64,000 bases of DNA from Paraktedonobacter carboxidivorans (GCA_041156125.1 JBEVTI010000007.1:1-64000); one strand, 5' to 3'. Shown: positions 35,644 to 45,144, numbered from the stretch's first letter. The notes: generated by a model from the letters alone, not told the origin. Numbers and translations: made by a program.

Positions 35644-36060
35644 TTATATAGCCTCAAACAGGATATCGAGTGCGCCTCCCCAGAGGATTGTGCGGCCAAG
35701 CTCTTTGAGTTGCTGCTGACCGGAGGTGAGGGTCAGGAAGTGGTTGCCAGCGAGTTGGCCGGCTTTGCTGGCAAAGCTGGCTGAGCCGTAGGGGAAGAGG
35801 ATTTCGGTCTCGCTCAGGCCACCGGGATAGAAAAGGATCTGGCCCGCGCCGGGATAGCAGGTATGATTCTCAAAATCAACGCCCAGCTTAAAATCGCCCA
35901 GCGGTATCCAGGTGGCCTCTCCGCTCCAGCGGGCATGGATTAGCTTGCTTTTGAAGGGTAGCAATTTCTGAAAAGCCTCGCACGTCAGGGGAGCATCCTC
36001 CTCTTCGAGGAGAGCCGTAAAGGTGAATTGTTCTCCTACAGTGATACGCAATTCGCTCAT
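35644..36060 (-). CDS. DUF3830 (cyclophilin-like fold) protein in the purine cluster
   Basis: 138 residues. Segments typical of DUF3830 are seen: TCEAFQKLLPFKSKLIHARWSGEATW, then YPGAGQILFYPGGLSETEILFPYG, and the tail GNHFLTLTSG. The family has a cyclophilin-like barrel, is often encoded beside amidohydrolases and hydantoin- or purine-type catabolic genes, and has no assigned reaction as far as I know. It is the last gene of the leftward purine cluster, 17 nt after the molybdopterin subunit, so a role in purine or ureide catabolism is inferred. Confidence 0.82.
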   Translation of the reverse strand: MSELRITVGEQFTFTALLEEEDAPLTCEAFQKLLPFKSKLIHARWSGEATWIPLGDFKLGVDFENHTCYPGAGQILFYPGGLSETEILFPYGSASFASKAGQLAGNHFLTLTSGQQQLKELGRTILWGGALDILFEAI

Positions 36061-36077
36061 TTTTTTCTCTTTTCCAT

Positions 36078-38291
36078 TTATATATTTTGACTTCCATGCT
36101 TGATCGACTGAACTTCCTGTAGCGCGGTCAGGACGCGTTCGGGCGTCATGGGTTGCCGGGTGAGCCAGACGCCGCTGGCTGCGTGGATGGCGTGAGCTAC
36201 CGCTGGCGCAAAGGGGATGAGGGGCATCTCAGCCATGCCACGCGCGCCAAAGGGCCCGTTGGGATCGGCCAGTTCAAGAATTACAGGGGTAATCTCGACC
36301 GGCATATCAAGCACCGTTGGCAAAAGATAGGTGCTCAGATGCGAGGTCAAGACCTGGCCATCGCGAACCTGAAAGTGCTCCAGCAAGGCATAGCCGAGAG
36401 CCTGGGCCAGGCAACCTTCAACCTGGCCGGTGACCTGCTGCATGTTGATTGCTTTGCCAACATCATGCACGCTGATGACGCGCAAGACCTGAACCTGGCC
36501 GGTGAGCAAATTGACCTCTACCTCAACGGCCTGGGCACTGTAGCCATAGCAATAGTTAGGCGTGCCGGTGTACGTTTCTGGATCGATGACTGTGGTGGCA
36601 GGGGCGCGATAGGTGACTGTGGCCTCGGCCCGATAGTCGTCGGTAAAGCTCCACTGCTCACGCGCTTGCTGAGTAGCGTCATGGACGGCGCGTCCGGCCA
36701 TCAGGGTCAGGCGCGAGGCCGAGGCGCTGCCCGCGTTGGGCGCTTCGTGACTATCGTCACAGAGCATGGTGATGTGCTCAGGCGAGATGTGCAGAACTCC
36801 CGCGGCGATCTGACGTAACGCGAGGTGACTACCCTGACCAACGTCCGCCGCGCCAATTCGCACGACTGCCCGCTCCACTCCGGCGGCACCGTACACTTCG
36901 ACCGTGGCGGTAGATTTTTCGGGATAACCAAATGAATAGCCTACATTTTTGATGCCACAGGCTAGCCCCAGGCCACGCTTCAAATGCGCTTCGCCTGGCT
37001 GGGGAACCTGGAAGGCGTGGCTCTCGTCGCGCTCGTAACCCCAGCGCGTGTGAATCTCCTCGATACAGCGCTCAAGGACCGGTACAATGCTTACGCCCGC
37101 TGGCAGGGGCATATTTGTTGGCTCCAGACTGCCTTCGCGATAAAGGTTGCGCAGACGCACTTCCAGGGGGTCCAGTTCCAGCGCCTCCGCCAGGCGGGTA
37201 AGCATATTTTCACAGGCAAAGTGGGCCTGGGGCGCGCCAAAGCCACGGAAGGCGCCAGAGGGAATATTATTGGTATAAACTGCATAGCCATCGACCGCAA
37301 GATTGGGAATATCATAGGGGCCAGTCATAAAGACGGCGATATCCTTGACAACCTCCACGCTGGTCGAGGCATAGGCTCCCCCATCGGCGATGGCCTGAGC
37401 TTCGACCGCCACTATTTTGCCCGCGCGCGTGGCTCCCCAGCGACAATGCATGCTGACCGGATGCCGCTTGTGGTGGGCAACCATCGATTCTTCGCGACTC
37501 CAGACTATAGCTACCGGGTGGCGCAATTTCCAGGCTGCCAGGGCCAGCAGATGCTGGATCGAGAGATCTTCGCGTCCACCAAAAGCTCCACCTATCGCGG
37601 CGTAGCGCACAATCACTGACTCTTCAGACAATTTAAGCATGGCCGCAATCTGACGACGATCCTCGTGCAACCACTGCCCGGCTGTCTCCACTACTACTCG
37701 TCCCTGTGTATCAATATATGCAATACCCGCCTCTGGTTGCAAAAAGGCGTGTTCCTGCCAGGAGGTAGTAAAGGTCTCCTCCAGCACAAGGTCTGCCTGA
37801 GCAAAGCCCTTGACGATATCGCCCCGGCGCAACGGAAAGTGCAGCAGTTGATTGCTGCCATGCTCCTCGTGAACCAGGGGCGCATCGGCCTCCAGGGCTG
37901 AGCGGGCGTCAGTCACGGCTGGGAGATCCTCATAGCTGATCTTGACCTGGCGCGCCCCCTGCTGCGCCGCCTCTTTACTCTCGGCTACGATCAGCGCGAC
38001 CTTATCGCCAGTAAAACGCACCACATCGCTACATAAAACCGGCTGGTCGGCGTCGATGAGACCAAACGCATTGTAGGGTACATCGGCAGCGGTTAGCACT
38101 GCGACTACACCCGCTTGCTGGCGGGCCTCTGTGGTCTCAAGGGACAGAATGCGCGCGTGGGGGCGTCCAGCGAAGACAACTTGCAGATGATACATACCCG
38201 GCTTGATCAGGTCGGCGGGATAGCGTGTCTGGCCGCTGACTTTGCCAGCGGCATCCGGGCGCGCGAGGGACTCACCAATATTATTGCTCAT
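36078..38291 (-). CDS. Xanthine dehydrogenase, molybdopterin-binding subunit
   Basis: About 737 residues of the xanthine dehydrogenase/aldehyde oxidase large-subunit family. Landmarks: LARPDAAGKVSGQTRYPADL at the N-terminus, TSWQEHAFLQPEAG, GGAFGGREDLS (Moco site), AFRGFGAPQAHFACE, GAADVGQGSHLALRQIA and FGARGMAEMP. The cofactor is molybdopterin cytosine or guanine dinucleotide. The ATG at 38291 (MSNNIG) follows GGAG and overlaps the stop of the FAD/Fe-S subunit by 11 nt, which suggests translational coupling. Xanthine/hypoxanthine as substrate is inferred from the urate-catabolic neighbours. Confidence 0.9.
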   Translation of the reverse strand: MSNNIGESLARPDAAGKVSGQTRYPADLIKPGMYHLQVVFAGRPHARILSLETTEARQQAGVVAVLTAADVPYNAFGLIDADQPVLCSDVVRFTGDKVALIVAESKEAAQQGARQVKISYEDLPAVTDARSALEADAPLVHEEHGSNQLLHFPLRRGDIVKGFAQADLVLEETFTTSWQEHAFLQPEAGIAYIDTQGRVVVETAGQWLHEDRRQIAAMLKLSEESVIVRYAAIGGAFGGREDLSIQHLLALAAWKLRHPVAIVWSREESMVAHHKRHPVSMHCRWGATRAGKIVAVEAQAIADGGAYASTSVEVVKDIAVFMTGPYDIPNLAVDGYAVYTNNIPSGAFRGFGAPQAHFACENMLTRLAEALELDPLEVRLRNLYREGSLEPTNMPLPAGVSIVPVLERCIEEIHTRWGYERDESHAFQVPQPGEAHLKRGLGLACGIKNVGYSFGYPEKSTATVEVYGAAGVERAVVRIGAADVGQGSHLALRQIAAGVLHISPEHITMLCDDSHEAPNAGSASASRLTLMAGRAVHDATQQAREQWSFTDDYRAEATVTYRAPATTVIDPETYTGTPNYCYGYSAQAVEVEVNLLTGQVQVLRVISVHDVGKAINMQQVTGQVEGCLAQALGYALLEHFQVRDGQVLTSHLSTYLLPTVLDMPVEITPVILELADPNGPFGARGMAEMPLIPFAPAVAHAIHAASGVWLTRQPMTPERVLTALQEVQSIKHGSQNI

Positions 38292-39771
38292 GACTGCTCC
38301 CTCCAACCTGGGTCAGGGCATCCAGAATCTTACGATAACCGGTACAACGACAGATGTTACCACTCAGAGCGACACGCATCTGCTCTAGATCAGGCTGAGG
38401 ACATTCCTCCAGAAGCTTGGCTCCGGCCATCAGCATGCCAGGAATACAAAAGCCGCATTGCACCGCGCCACAGTCGATAAAGGCCTGGCGCAAAGGTTGC
38501 AGATAGCGACCTTCCCCTGGTTCGTCTGCCGGTGGTCCTTGAGATAGAGCTGGCTCGGACTCCGCGTTCACAGGGTCGGCATGTTCTTGCGCCTGCGGAT
38601 ACTGAAATTCAATTGTTTTAATATCCGCCCCATGCACCTGAGCGGCGGGCACGAGACATGACATGACCGCCTGCCCATTCAGCCAGACGGTGCAGGCACC
38701 ACACTCACCTTCGGCACAGCCCTCCTTGCAGCCAGTCAGGCCAGCATCCTCGCGTAAAAAATTGAGTAGTGTCTTCCTGCGCGCGTGAGCGAAGCGCGCT
38801 GTTCGACCATTGATGGTCGTCTGAATGGCATCGTCCCTCAACGCGCGCAGTGGCAGAGGTGCCGGAGGGCGCGGGGCAAGTTCGGTTTGCAGCAAGACTG
38901 GATGGGGCTGCACAAACTCGGTCGGGATGGCCAGGCGTTGCAGACCATAGGCAAGCAGATTGGTAAGAGTAAGCAAACGATATCCGGCGGAGGCACGCAC
39001 ATCATCTATAGGGGCGCAATCGCGCGCGACCAGTTGCGCGGCCTGCTGGCAGAGCTCCACGTCCAAGCGCTTGCCTACCAGAAAGGTCTCGACATGGCTG
39101 GCACGCACGACTGTAGGCGCTACACAACCCAGAGCAATCCGCGCCGCGCTCACCACTCCATCCACCCAGGAGAGCAGCAAGGCGACATTTACGACTGAGA
39201 TGGCCTGAGCGCGGCGCAGACCAAGCTTGAGAAAGAGTCCCCGCCTCTCACCCGGACCCACCGGCACGCGGATTTCGCGCAGCAGTTCGCCTGGCTGGAG
39301 TTCAGTGCGCCGCACACCGCGATAGAACTGACTCAGCGGCAGCACACGCTCGCCCGTGCTGCTCGTCAGTACCAGGCGGGCGTCAAGCGCCAGCAGGGGC
39401 GGGATAGTGTCGTTGGCAGGCGAGGCAGTCAGGAGATTGCCGGCTACCGTCGCGCGCGTGCGAATCTGAGGCGCGCCTACCTCCTGGCAGGCCTGAGCGA
39501 GCGGCAAGGCATATTGCCAGCCAAGTGGCGAGCGCAAAAGCGCATTATGCGTGGCTAAAGCGCCTATTGAGAGAAACTCATCACGCAGTTCCACATAGTC
39601 CAGACCTGGCAGCGCGCTCAGATCTATCAATGTCTGCGTAGGTTTGACGCCACGCGCGAGTTCGACCAGCACATCCGTTCCGCCCGCGATTGGGCGCGCG
39701 TTCGACCCATACTGATCGAGCAGATCAAGCGCCTCCGTCAGGCTGCCTGGCTGTAAAAAAGTCTTCCACAT
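38281..39771 (-). CDS. Xanthine dehydrogenase FAD/2Fe-2S fusion subunit
   Basis: 496 residues. The FAD-binding (CoxM-like) domain comes first (RPIAGGTDVLVELARG near 27, TVAGNLLTASPANDT near 108). A 2Fe-2S (CoxS-like) domain starts near residue 318, with ferredoxin cysteines CKEGCAEGECGAC and the second cluster in CGAVQCGFCIPGM and GNICRCTGY. The usual order in single-chain enzymes is Fe-S, FAD, Moco; here the FAD domain precedes the Fe-S domain. It passes electrons from the Moco subunit to an acceptor. It lies 18 nt after the allantoinase stop. Confidence 0.9.
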   Translation of the reverse strand: MWKTFLQPGSLTEALDLLDQYGSNARPIAGGTDVLVELARGVKPTQTLIDLSALPGLDYVELRDEFLSIGALATHNALLRSPLGWQYALPLAQACQEVGAPQIRTRATVAGNLLTASPANDTIPPLLALDARLVLTSSTGERVLPLSQFYRGVRRTELQPGELLREIRVPVGPGERRGLFLKLGLRRAQAISVVNVALLLSWVDGVVSAARIALGCVAPTVVRASHVETFLVGKRLDVELCQQAAQLVARDCAPIDDVRASAGYRLLTLTNLLAYGLQRLAIPTEFVQPHPVLLQTELAPRPPAPLPLRALRDDAIQTTINGRTARFAHARRKTLLNFLREDAGLTGCKEGCAEGECGACTVWLNGQAVMSCLVPAAQVHGADIKTIEFQYPQAQEHADPVNAESEPALSQGPPADEPGEGRYLQPLRQAFIDCGAVQCGFCIPGMLMAGAKLLEECPQPDLEQMRVALSGNICRCTGYRKILDALTQVGGSSHEQ

Positions 39772-39789
39772 ACAAAATCTCCTCGCCTC

Positions 39790-41148
39790 TTAAGTCCGCC
39801 CTACAGGTGTCAGAAGTTGCCCATGCCGGGCAAGCGGAAACTGGCCTCGCTGATAAACCGTCACGCCGCGTACAAGTGTCTGGACTATTTGACCCTGCCA
39901 GGACCGAGCGAGGTAGGGGCTTTGCTGGTGACGGTAGTGTAGATCTTCCGCGCGCAACACGCCCTGAGCCTGGAGGTCCACCAGCACCAGGTCAGCATCC
40001 GCTCCAGGCGCTATCTGGCCCTTACGAGGTATCTGGAAACGACGCGCTACCGCCTCCGCGGTCAGCGTGGTCAACAGGTACAGTGGCAGAGAGCGGGCTA
40101 CATACCCTTCGGTGAGTAGCAATGAGAGCAATGACTGGCAACCAGAGATGCCGCCCCAGACCTGGAAAAAGTTCGCTGACGTTTTCAACGAGGGTGGAGC
40201 GGGTGAATGGTCCGAACCCACAAATTGAATCTCTCCAGCCAGCAACTGTTGCCAGAGCAATTCCTGTTCTACCCGGGCGCGTATGGGCGGCGAGCATTTG
40301 GCCACAGCGCCCAGGCGTTCCACATCCTCTGCGGTCAGTACCAGATAATGGGGACAGGTTTCGCAGGTGATATCGCTGCCGCGTGCCCTGGCCTCAGCTA
40401 CCAGCGCAACCCCGCCGCCAGAGCTGACATGGACAATGTGCAGCGCGCAGCCGGTCTCCTCCGCCATAGAGATCGCGCGTCCGATCGCGCGCAGTTCAGC
40501 CTCTATGGGACGTGAGCTCAGGTAAGCGCGAATACCGGTGCGTCCCTCTGCTAGCGCCTGGCGGGCCAGCGCGCTGGTCAGTTGCTCATCCTCGGCGTGA
40601 ACGGCTACCAGTTTGCGCAGGCGGGCCGCGCTCTGCATACCATCGTAGAGCGCCTGATCATCAACCGCGGAGAAATCAGCAATGCCACTATTGCACATAA
40701 AAGCTTTATAGCCAACGACACCACAGGCCGCCAGCTCATCCAATTGCGCGAGATTAGTTGGCACCAGGCCGCCCCACAGGCCAAAGTCTACCAGCGCAGT
40801 CGCCTCAGCAGCGCGCCGCTTTAACGCAAAACTCGCGGCATCCAGGGTTGGCGGAGAGGCGTTTAAGGGCATATCAAAAAACGTCGTAGTGCCACCCGCT
40901 GCCAGGGCGCGAGTGCCTGTGGCAAAGCCCTCCCAATCCGCGCGGCCTGGCTCGTTAAAATGCACATGGGCATCCATCACGCCGGGAAAAATAGTCATGC
41001 CACTGGCAATGACCTCTTGTTTAGCTGAACCGAATAAATGCGGGCCAATATCTACTATGCTGCCATCAGCGATAGCCAGGTCAGCCTCTACACTCCCGGT
41101 TGATGTTACCAGAGTTCCGGCGCGAATCAGCATATCATACAGACTCAT
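39790..41148 (-). CDS. allB: Allantoinase
   Basis: 452 residues of the amidohydrolase superfamily. Metal ligands: MDAHVHFNEPGRADWEG near 58-74, a carboxylated Lys in GYKAFMCNSG, then HAEDE, HIVHVSSG and GSDHSPA. It opens allantoin to allantoate. The position between allantoate amidohydrolase and the xanthine dehydrogenase subunits supports this over dihydropyrimidinase/hydantoinase. It lies on the leftward purine transcript. Confidence 0.9.
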   Translation of the reverse strand: MSLYDMLIRAGTLVTSTGSVEADLAIADGSIVDIGPHLFGSAKQEVIASGMTIFPGVMDAHVHFNEPGRADWEGFATGTRALAAGGTTTFFDMPLNASPPTLDAASFALKRRAAEATALVDFGLWGGLVPTNLAQLDELAACGVVGYKAFMCNSGIADFSAVDDQALYDGMQSAARLRKLVAVHAEDEQLTSALARQALAEGRTGIRAYLSSRPIEAELRAIGRAISMAEETGCALHIVHVSSGGGVALVAEARARGSDITCETCPHYLVLTAEDVERLGAVAKCSPPIRARVEQELLWQQLLAGEIQFVGSDHSPAPPSLKTSANFFQVWGGISGCQSLLSLLLTEGYVARSLPLYLLTTLTAEAVARRFQIPRKGQIAPGADADLVLVDLQAQGVLRAEDLHYRHQQSPYLARSWQGQIVQTLVRGVTVYQRGQFPLARHGQLLTPVGRT

Positions 41149-41300
41149 GCATGCTCCACCTTTCTGCGCGAGCCAGTGGCCAGAGGCAAGGCCCCATTCT
41201 ATTCAATGAAGGCCAGCCAGACCATTGGAGGCAAATGCCTGGCTGGTCTCTTAGACGCGGCTTCTCTATCTGCCCTGGCCAGGCCAAATCTTTCAGCATA

Positions 41301-42563
41301 TTACGCCTGCCCCTGCTGCACTTCTCGCGCTGTGAGCAGGAGAAAGCGTTCCAGCACAGCGATGGCCGCCGCTACATCCAGCTCCTGCACCGCCTCTGCG
41401 CGATTATGGCTGATCCCGCCCTGGCAGCGCACAAAGAGCATGGAAATCTCGGTCAAAGCGCTGAGAGCCACGCCATCGTGACCGGCACCGCTGGCAAGGG
41501 TAAAGATGGGATAGCCTTCAGCGCTCAACGCCTCCTGCCAGCGCTGGCACAATCCGGGCGCGCAGGCCACAGTCGCGCTACGCTGAACGCTCTGGCAGGC
41601 ACACTTGATGCCACGCCGCGCGCAAAGCTGCTCAGCCAGCCCGCAGAGTTGGTTGGCGGAACGATCGCGCAGATCATCATCCTCGTGGCGAATATCCAGG
41701 CTCAAAGTGACATGGCCCGGCACAACATTGCTGGCTCCTGGCTGAACCTCCAACTGGCCGACCGTCGCTACAAGTCCAGGCACGCTTCTGGCCAGGGTCT
41801 CCACTGCTACCACAAATTCAGCGGCGGCACAGAGGGCATCATGGCGCAGTTCCATAGGCAGCGTCCCGGCGTGTCCAGGCACGCCGCTAAACTGAAAAAT
41901 CATGCGCTGCTGCCCTACAATCGAAGTCACCACAGCCAGCGGCAGGTTACGCGCCTCCAGCACGGGCCCCTGCTCGATATGTACTTCACAGTAACCAAGC
42001 AGGTCCTCACGCGACCAGCGTGCTCGCGTCAGCAGAGCCGGATCAGGATTGCATCCAAAAGCGCGCAATGCCTCAGCCATGGAAATTCCCTGAGCATCGC
42101 GCAATTCCAGATCTCGCGTCTGAAATGTGCCACTCATAGCCTTGCTCCCCATATACACCGACTGATAGCGCAGCCCCTCCTCATCGGCAAAGCCCAGCAA
42201 CTCTAGCGCGAAGGGCAAACGCTCCCCGCGCTCGTGCAGGCGCTCCAGGCAGACCAGCGCGATCATCACCCCCAGCACACCATCATACTTGCCCGCGTCG
42301 CGCACCGTATCCAGATGCGAACCCAGAAGCAGGGTTCGCGCACCAGGCTGCATAGCAGCCCTGCGCCCAAGCAGATTCCCCAGTGCATCGATCTCCGCGC
42401 TCATGCCAGCGGCCAGCAGCCAGTTCTTAAGTTTCTCATGAACCCCGCGCATAGGCGGGCTCGCGAAACGGCGCGTCACCCGGCCCTGCTCCTCGCTAAA
42501 CGTCGCCAGGAGATCGCAGCGCTCCATAACCAGGCGAGCTGCGTCCTCATATGTCTGAGACAT
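41301..42563 (-). CDS. allC: Allantoate amidohydrolase
   Basis: About 420 residues of the M20 metallopeptidase family (allantoate amidohydrolase/N-carbamoylamino acid hydrolase). Metal-site segments: LLLGSHLDTVRDAGKYDGVL (His/Asp), ADEEGLRY, YCEVHIEQGPVLE, a HAGT-type dimer motif in GVPGHAGTLPM, and GAGHDGVAL. Cleavage gives ureidoglycolate or ureidoglycine and ammonia. The true start at 42563 (MSQTYED) lies 4 nt after the HIU hydrolase stop, with the ribosome site inside that gene's last codons. The longer in-frame form is rejected. Confidence 0.9.
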   Translation of the reverse strand: MSQTYEDAARLVMERCDLLATFSEEQGRVTRRFASPPMRGVHEKLKNWLLAAGMSAEIDALGNLLGRRAAMQPGARTLLLGSHLDTVRDAGKYDGVLGVMIALVCLERLHERGERLPFALELLGFADEEGLRYQSVYMGSKAMSGTFQTRDLELRDAQGISMAEALRAFGCNPDPALLTRARWSREDLLGYCEVHIEQGPVLEARNLPLAVVTSIVGQQRMIFQFSGVPGHAGTLPMELRHDALCAAAEFVVAVETLARSVPGLVATVGQLEVQPGASNVVPGHVTLSLDIRHEDDDLRDRSANQLCGLAEQLCARRGIKCACQSVQRSATVACAPGLCQRWQEALSAEGYPIFTLASGAGHDGVALSALTEISMLFVRCQGGISHNRAEAVQELDVAAAIAVLERFLLLTAREVQQGQA

Positions 42564-42567
42564 CCAT

Positions 42568-42930
42568 CTAACTCCCTCTATAGGTGCTGTATGACCATGG
42601 CGAGACCAGCAAAGGCACATGATAATGAGCGCTAGCGTCAGCGAGGCCAAAGCGGATGGGCACAATATCTAGAAACGGCGGTTCTGGCAAGGCAACTCCT
42701 CGTCCCGCGAAGTAAGCCCCCACAGCAAAAAGCAGTTCGTAAGCACCGGGAAGTAGCTCCTCGTCCCGCAAAAGCGGCTCCTCCGTGCGGCCCTGCTCAT
42801 TGGTACGCGTCACTTTCAACAATTCCCGCTGCTCCCCCTGCGCGCTCAGACGCCAAAGCTGGATCTGTAGATCCGCCGCGGGCACACCGTGCATAGCATC
42901 CAGCACGTGCGTTGTCAATCTACCAACCAT
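42568..42930 (-). CDS. uraH: 5-Hydroxyisourate hydrolase
   Basis: 120 residues, transthyretin-related. N-terminal LTTHVLDAMHGVPAADL, a central catalytic Arg region and the C-terminal signature SPWSYSTYRGS are all present. It hydrolyses 5-hydroxyisourate, the uricase product, to OHCU. GGGAGAGG before 42930 sets the start. Tightly coupled to allC. Confidence 0.95.
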   Translation of the reverse strand: MVGRLTTHVLDAMHGVPAADLQIQLWRLSAQGEQRELLKVTRTNEQGRTEEPLLRDEELLPGAYELLFAVGAYFAGRGVALPEPPFLDIVPIRFGLADASAHYHVPLLVSPWSYSTYRGS

Positions 42931-43070
42931 AAAGCCTCTCCCATTGCTAAGCAACGCCATGCATCAGAGCTGGCGCCACGTGGATGGCGCGTCCCACTCA
43001 TCAGAGGACCACGCGCTGGCGTCTCGATCTTCACACCCACCGTTCCACATGGTTTGCGCGCCTTTTCACT

Positions 43071-44009
43071 TTATTTATTGGCTTGAAACGACAGGTGAAT
43101 CGTGCCAAATGCCGAAAAAGGATCGCTATAAACCTTCTCAGCGCCATTATTTTCCGCCGCTACGATTAGCTCGCGCGTGCGATTCTGGGCCTCAAATGTC
43201 AGTGAGCCAAGCTGAGGGAAACGCTCAAGCAGGCGGCAGCCAAACTCGTAGACCAGGTGTTGAATCGACTCGCTGACAAAATCATCAAAGACCACCTGAA
43301 GCAGGTCGCGCACCTGCTCAGAGGGCACATAGAGCGCGTGATCAGCGGCGGTCAGGGCGCTCACATCGGCGTAAGTCCAGGAAACATCAAGATAAATAAA
43401 TAATGGGCGATCCTGGCGCTCTGGCAACGTCGTATATTCATCGCGCACAAAATGGGTAAACGCGCTTCCCGTGACTTTAAAAAGCTCCAGGCCAGTTCGA
43501 CCACAATTATGCGCGGTAATTATCGACTGCTGGTTAGCGCGAGCGAATGTCATACTGGCCTGGGCAAAATCGCTATGCGAGCGGCTAAACAGCACCTGGC
43601 TCTGCCGAGTTGTAGTCACGGCATCAGGCAGAGAGATCGGCAGAAAGGGTATTTCGCGAGCGGTCAGGCGCAAACTTTGCATCTGGGTATAGGTGTCCAG
43701 GAAGCGCTGACCCAGAAATGCCAGCAGATCCTCCAGGGTCGAACCAGTAAAGGCCAGAGATTGGCGCAAGACGAAATTCTTCATACTATCGGTCGCGACC
43801 ACATTGCTGTTGTCACCTTCAGTATAGGCAGGCAAAAAGTTATCGCCAAAGACCTCAACATCGACCTCCAGAGCGAACAGTGTATTCGGGCGTCCGGTAA
43901 AACGAGACTCAGGAATCGAACTGATACTCATCAGAGGCTGAGCATAAACGCGATAGACGGGAATACGAAGTTTCCCATAACTGATTGAACAAGAATAATT
44001 TTCGTCCAT
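43071..44009 (-). CDS. Urate oxidase (uricase)
   Basis: About 312 residues, a full-length cofactor-free uricase of the tunnelling-fold (T-fold) class. N-terminal ISYGKLRIPVYRV, DSMKNFVLRQSLAF (with the active-site Thr/Asp region VVATDSMKNF near 90), and the C-terminal FDDFVSESIQHLVYEFG segment fit the family. It oxidises urate to 5-hydroxyisourate with O2. GTGGAG before 44009 supports the start over 44036. It stands between uraD and uraH. Confidence 0.92.
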   Translation of the reverse strand: MDENYSCSISYGKLRIPVYRVYAQPLMSISSIPESRFTGRPNTLFALEVDVEVFGDNFLPAYTEGDNSNVVATDSMKNFVLRQSLAFTGSTLEDLLAFLGQRFLDTYTQMQSLRLTAREIPFLPISLPDAVTTTRQSQVLFSRSHSDFAQASMTFARANQQSIITAHNCGRTGLELFKVTGSAFTHFVRDEYTTLPERQDRPLFIYLDVSWTYADVSALTAADHALYVPSEQVRDLLQVVFDDFVSESIQHLVYEFGCRLLERFPQLGSLTFEAQNRTRELIVAAENNGAEKVYSDPFSAFGTIHLSFQANK

Positions 44010-44115
44010 ATATGCTCCACTATAGCAGCCTGTCAAACTCTATTTGCCATGAGCGCGTCCCGCGAGATTGGACGAAGGTGACTGGAGCTTTGACAGAACA
44101 GCAAGTTCAAAATAA

Positions 44116-44134
44116 AAATGGCAAAGAGCCATTT
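44116..44134 (-). terminator. Short hairpin with U-tract between uraD and uricase genes
   Basis: On the minus strand, AAATGGC-TCTTT-GCCATTT is followed by TTATTTTG. It lies in the 139-nt gap inside the cluster, so it may attenuate read-through from uraD. Confidence 0.5.
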
Positions 44135-44148
44135 CTCTTACTTACATC

Positions 44149-44691
44149 TCAGTCGTAAACAGGCACCGCCTCCACAAGGTCCGCCAGACGTAAAGCGCAG
44201 ATTTTCGCGACTTCCGCCAGCGCCAGGCCAATCTCCTGCTCATACGCGTGCGTCAGGCGCGTCTCAAAACCTGCCAGAATGCTCTCCTTCTTGTTGACGC
44301 GAGCGCAAATGACAAAAGGAAAGCCAAAACGCGCGCGATACTCCTGGTTATAGCGCTGAAAAGCCACAACCTCTTCGGGTGTAAGAGCAGCCAGGCCAGC
44401 GGTTGCCTGCTCATTGGTTGAAGCGGGAGAAAGCGTCCCCGCCAGAGCAGCGCGCCCCACCAGATCAGGATGAGCATTAAGTAGAGCCTCCTGCTCTTCC
44501 AGAGGTGCCTCGTACATAATAGAGCAAAGGATACGATAGAAACCCTCAACGCTGGCAAAGGGGCGTCTCGACCACGCCAGGGTCACAATCCAGGGCTGGC
44601 CCTCAAAGAGTCCCTCCAGCGCCTGCACAAAGGCTTCCTGCTCTAAACCGTTAATCTCAGCTAACGTCATTTTCCGTTCCATCATGCCCAT
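44149..44691 (-). CDS. uraD: OHCU decarboxylase
   Basis: 180 residues. The family pattern is clear: LEGLFEGQPWIV, LLNAHPDLVGRAALAGTLSP (catalytic His-Pro region near 76), FGFPFVICARVNKK and ALRLADLVEAV. It converts OHCU stereospecifically to S-allantoin. It is the first gene of the leftward purine cluster, and together with uricase and HIU hydrolase it forms a complete urate-to-allantoin module. Confidence 0.93.
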   Translation of the reverse strand: MGMMERKMTLAEINGLEQEAFVQALEGLFEGQPWIVTLAWSRRPFASVEGFYRILCSIMYEAPLEEQEALLNAHPDLVGRAALAGTLSPASTNEQATAGLAALTPEEVVAFQRYNQEYRARFGFPFVICARVNKKESILAGFETRLTHAYEQEIGLALAEVAKICALRLADLVEAVPVYD

Positions 44692-45144
44692 TCTTTCTCA
44701 AGCAAACACCAGATACTTAGACCATTCTGACACGCCATACCTTAATTTTACACCCCTATAGCCTTGCCCACCCACTTAAACGGGACAAAAATGCGCATCT
44801 CAATCCAGCCTGAGGAGGTCACAACAGCGATGGAGATATAGCGGGGCTCTTTGCCCGTTGACTACCAACAGTGGTGATGTGGCCGCACGCGCTTGGGCGA
44901 CCAGGGGAGGCGTAGCTATCTCTGCGCAACAATGCGTAGACGCGCGGTTTCACCAGATGAAACACTGTTCCTTACATGAAAGTATACCGAACTGCTCTAA
45001 AGAGCGTCAAATCACTCGGCTCTATGAGCAACTATAACCGATAGCCATTCCGCAATACAACACAATTCCACTGGATAGAAAAAAACGGAGGAGACGGCTG
45101 ATGAACTGTTCCCTCCGTGTGCTTTATCATCTCTCTGAGAGTGT
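44692..45144. other. Regulatory gap upstream of the purine cluster
   Basis: No coding frame was recognised on either strand. It must hold the uraD promoter. No purine riboswitch signature was recognised by eye. The kinase gene terminator is at its right end (45079-45118). Confidence 0.4.
45079..45118 (-). terminator. Terminator of the kinase/WD40 gene
   Basis: On the minus strand, ACGGAGG (45112-45118 complement) pairs with CCTCCGT, followed by a run of T (A7 at 45079-45085 on the plus strand). Confidence 0.65.

Noticed and set aside
41195..41250. A palindrome between allC and allB
   Set aside because: Only an 8-bp stem (CCAGCCAG / CTGGCTGG) is present, too weak compared with the other palindromes.
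44692..45144. A purine riboswitch or Moco riboswitch upstream of the purine cluster
   Set aside because: No conserved core signature could be recognised by eye. A covariance-model search would decide.
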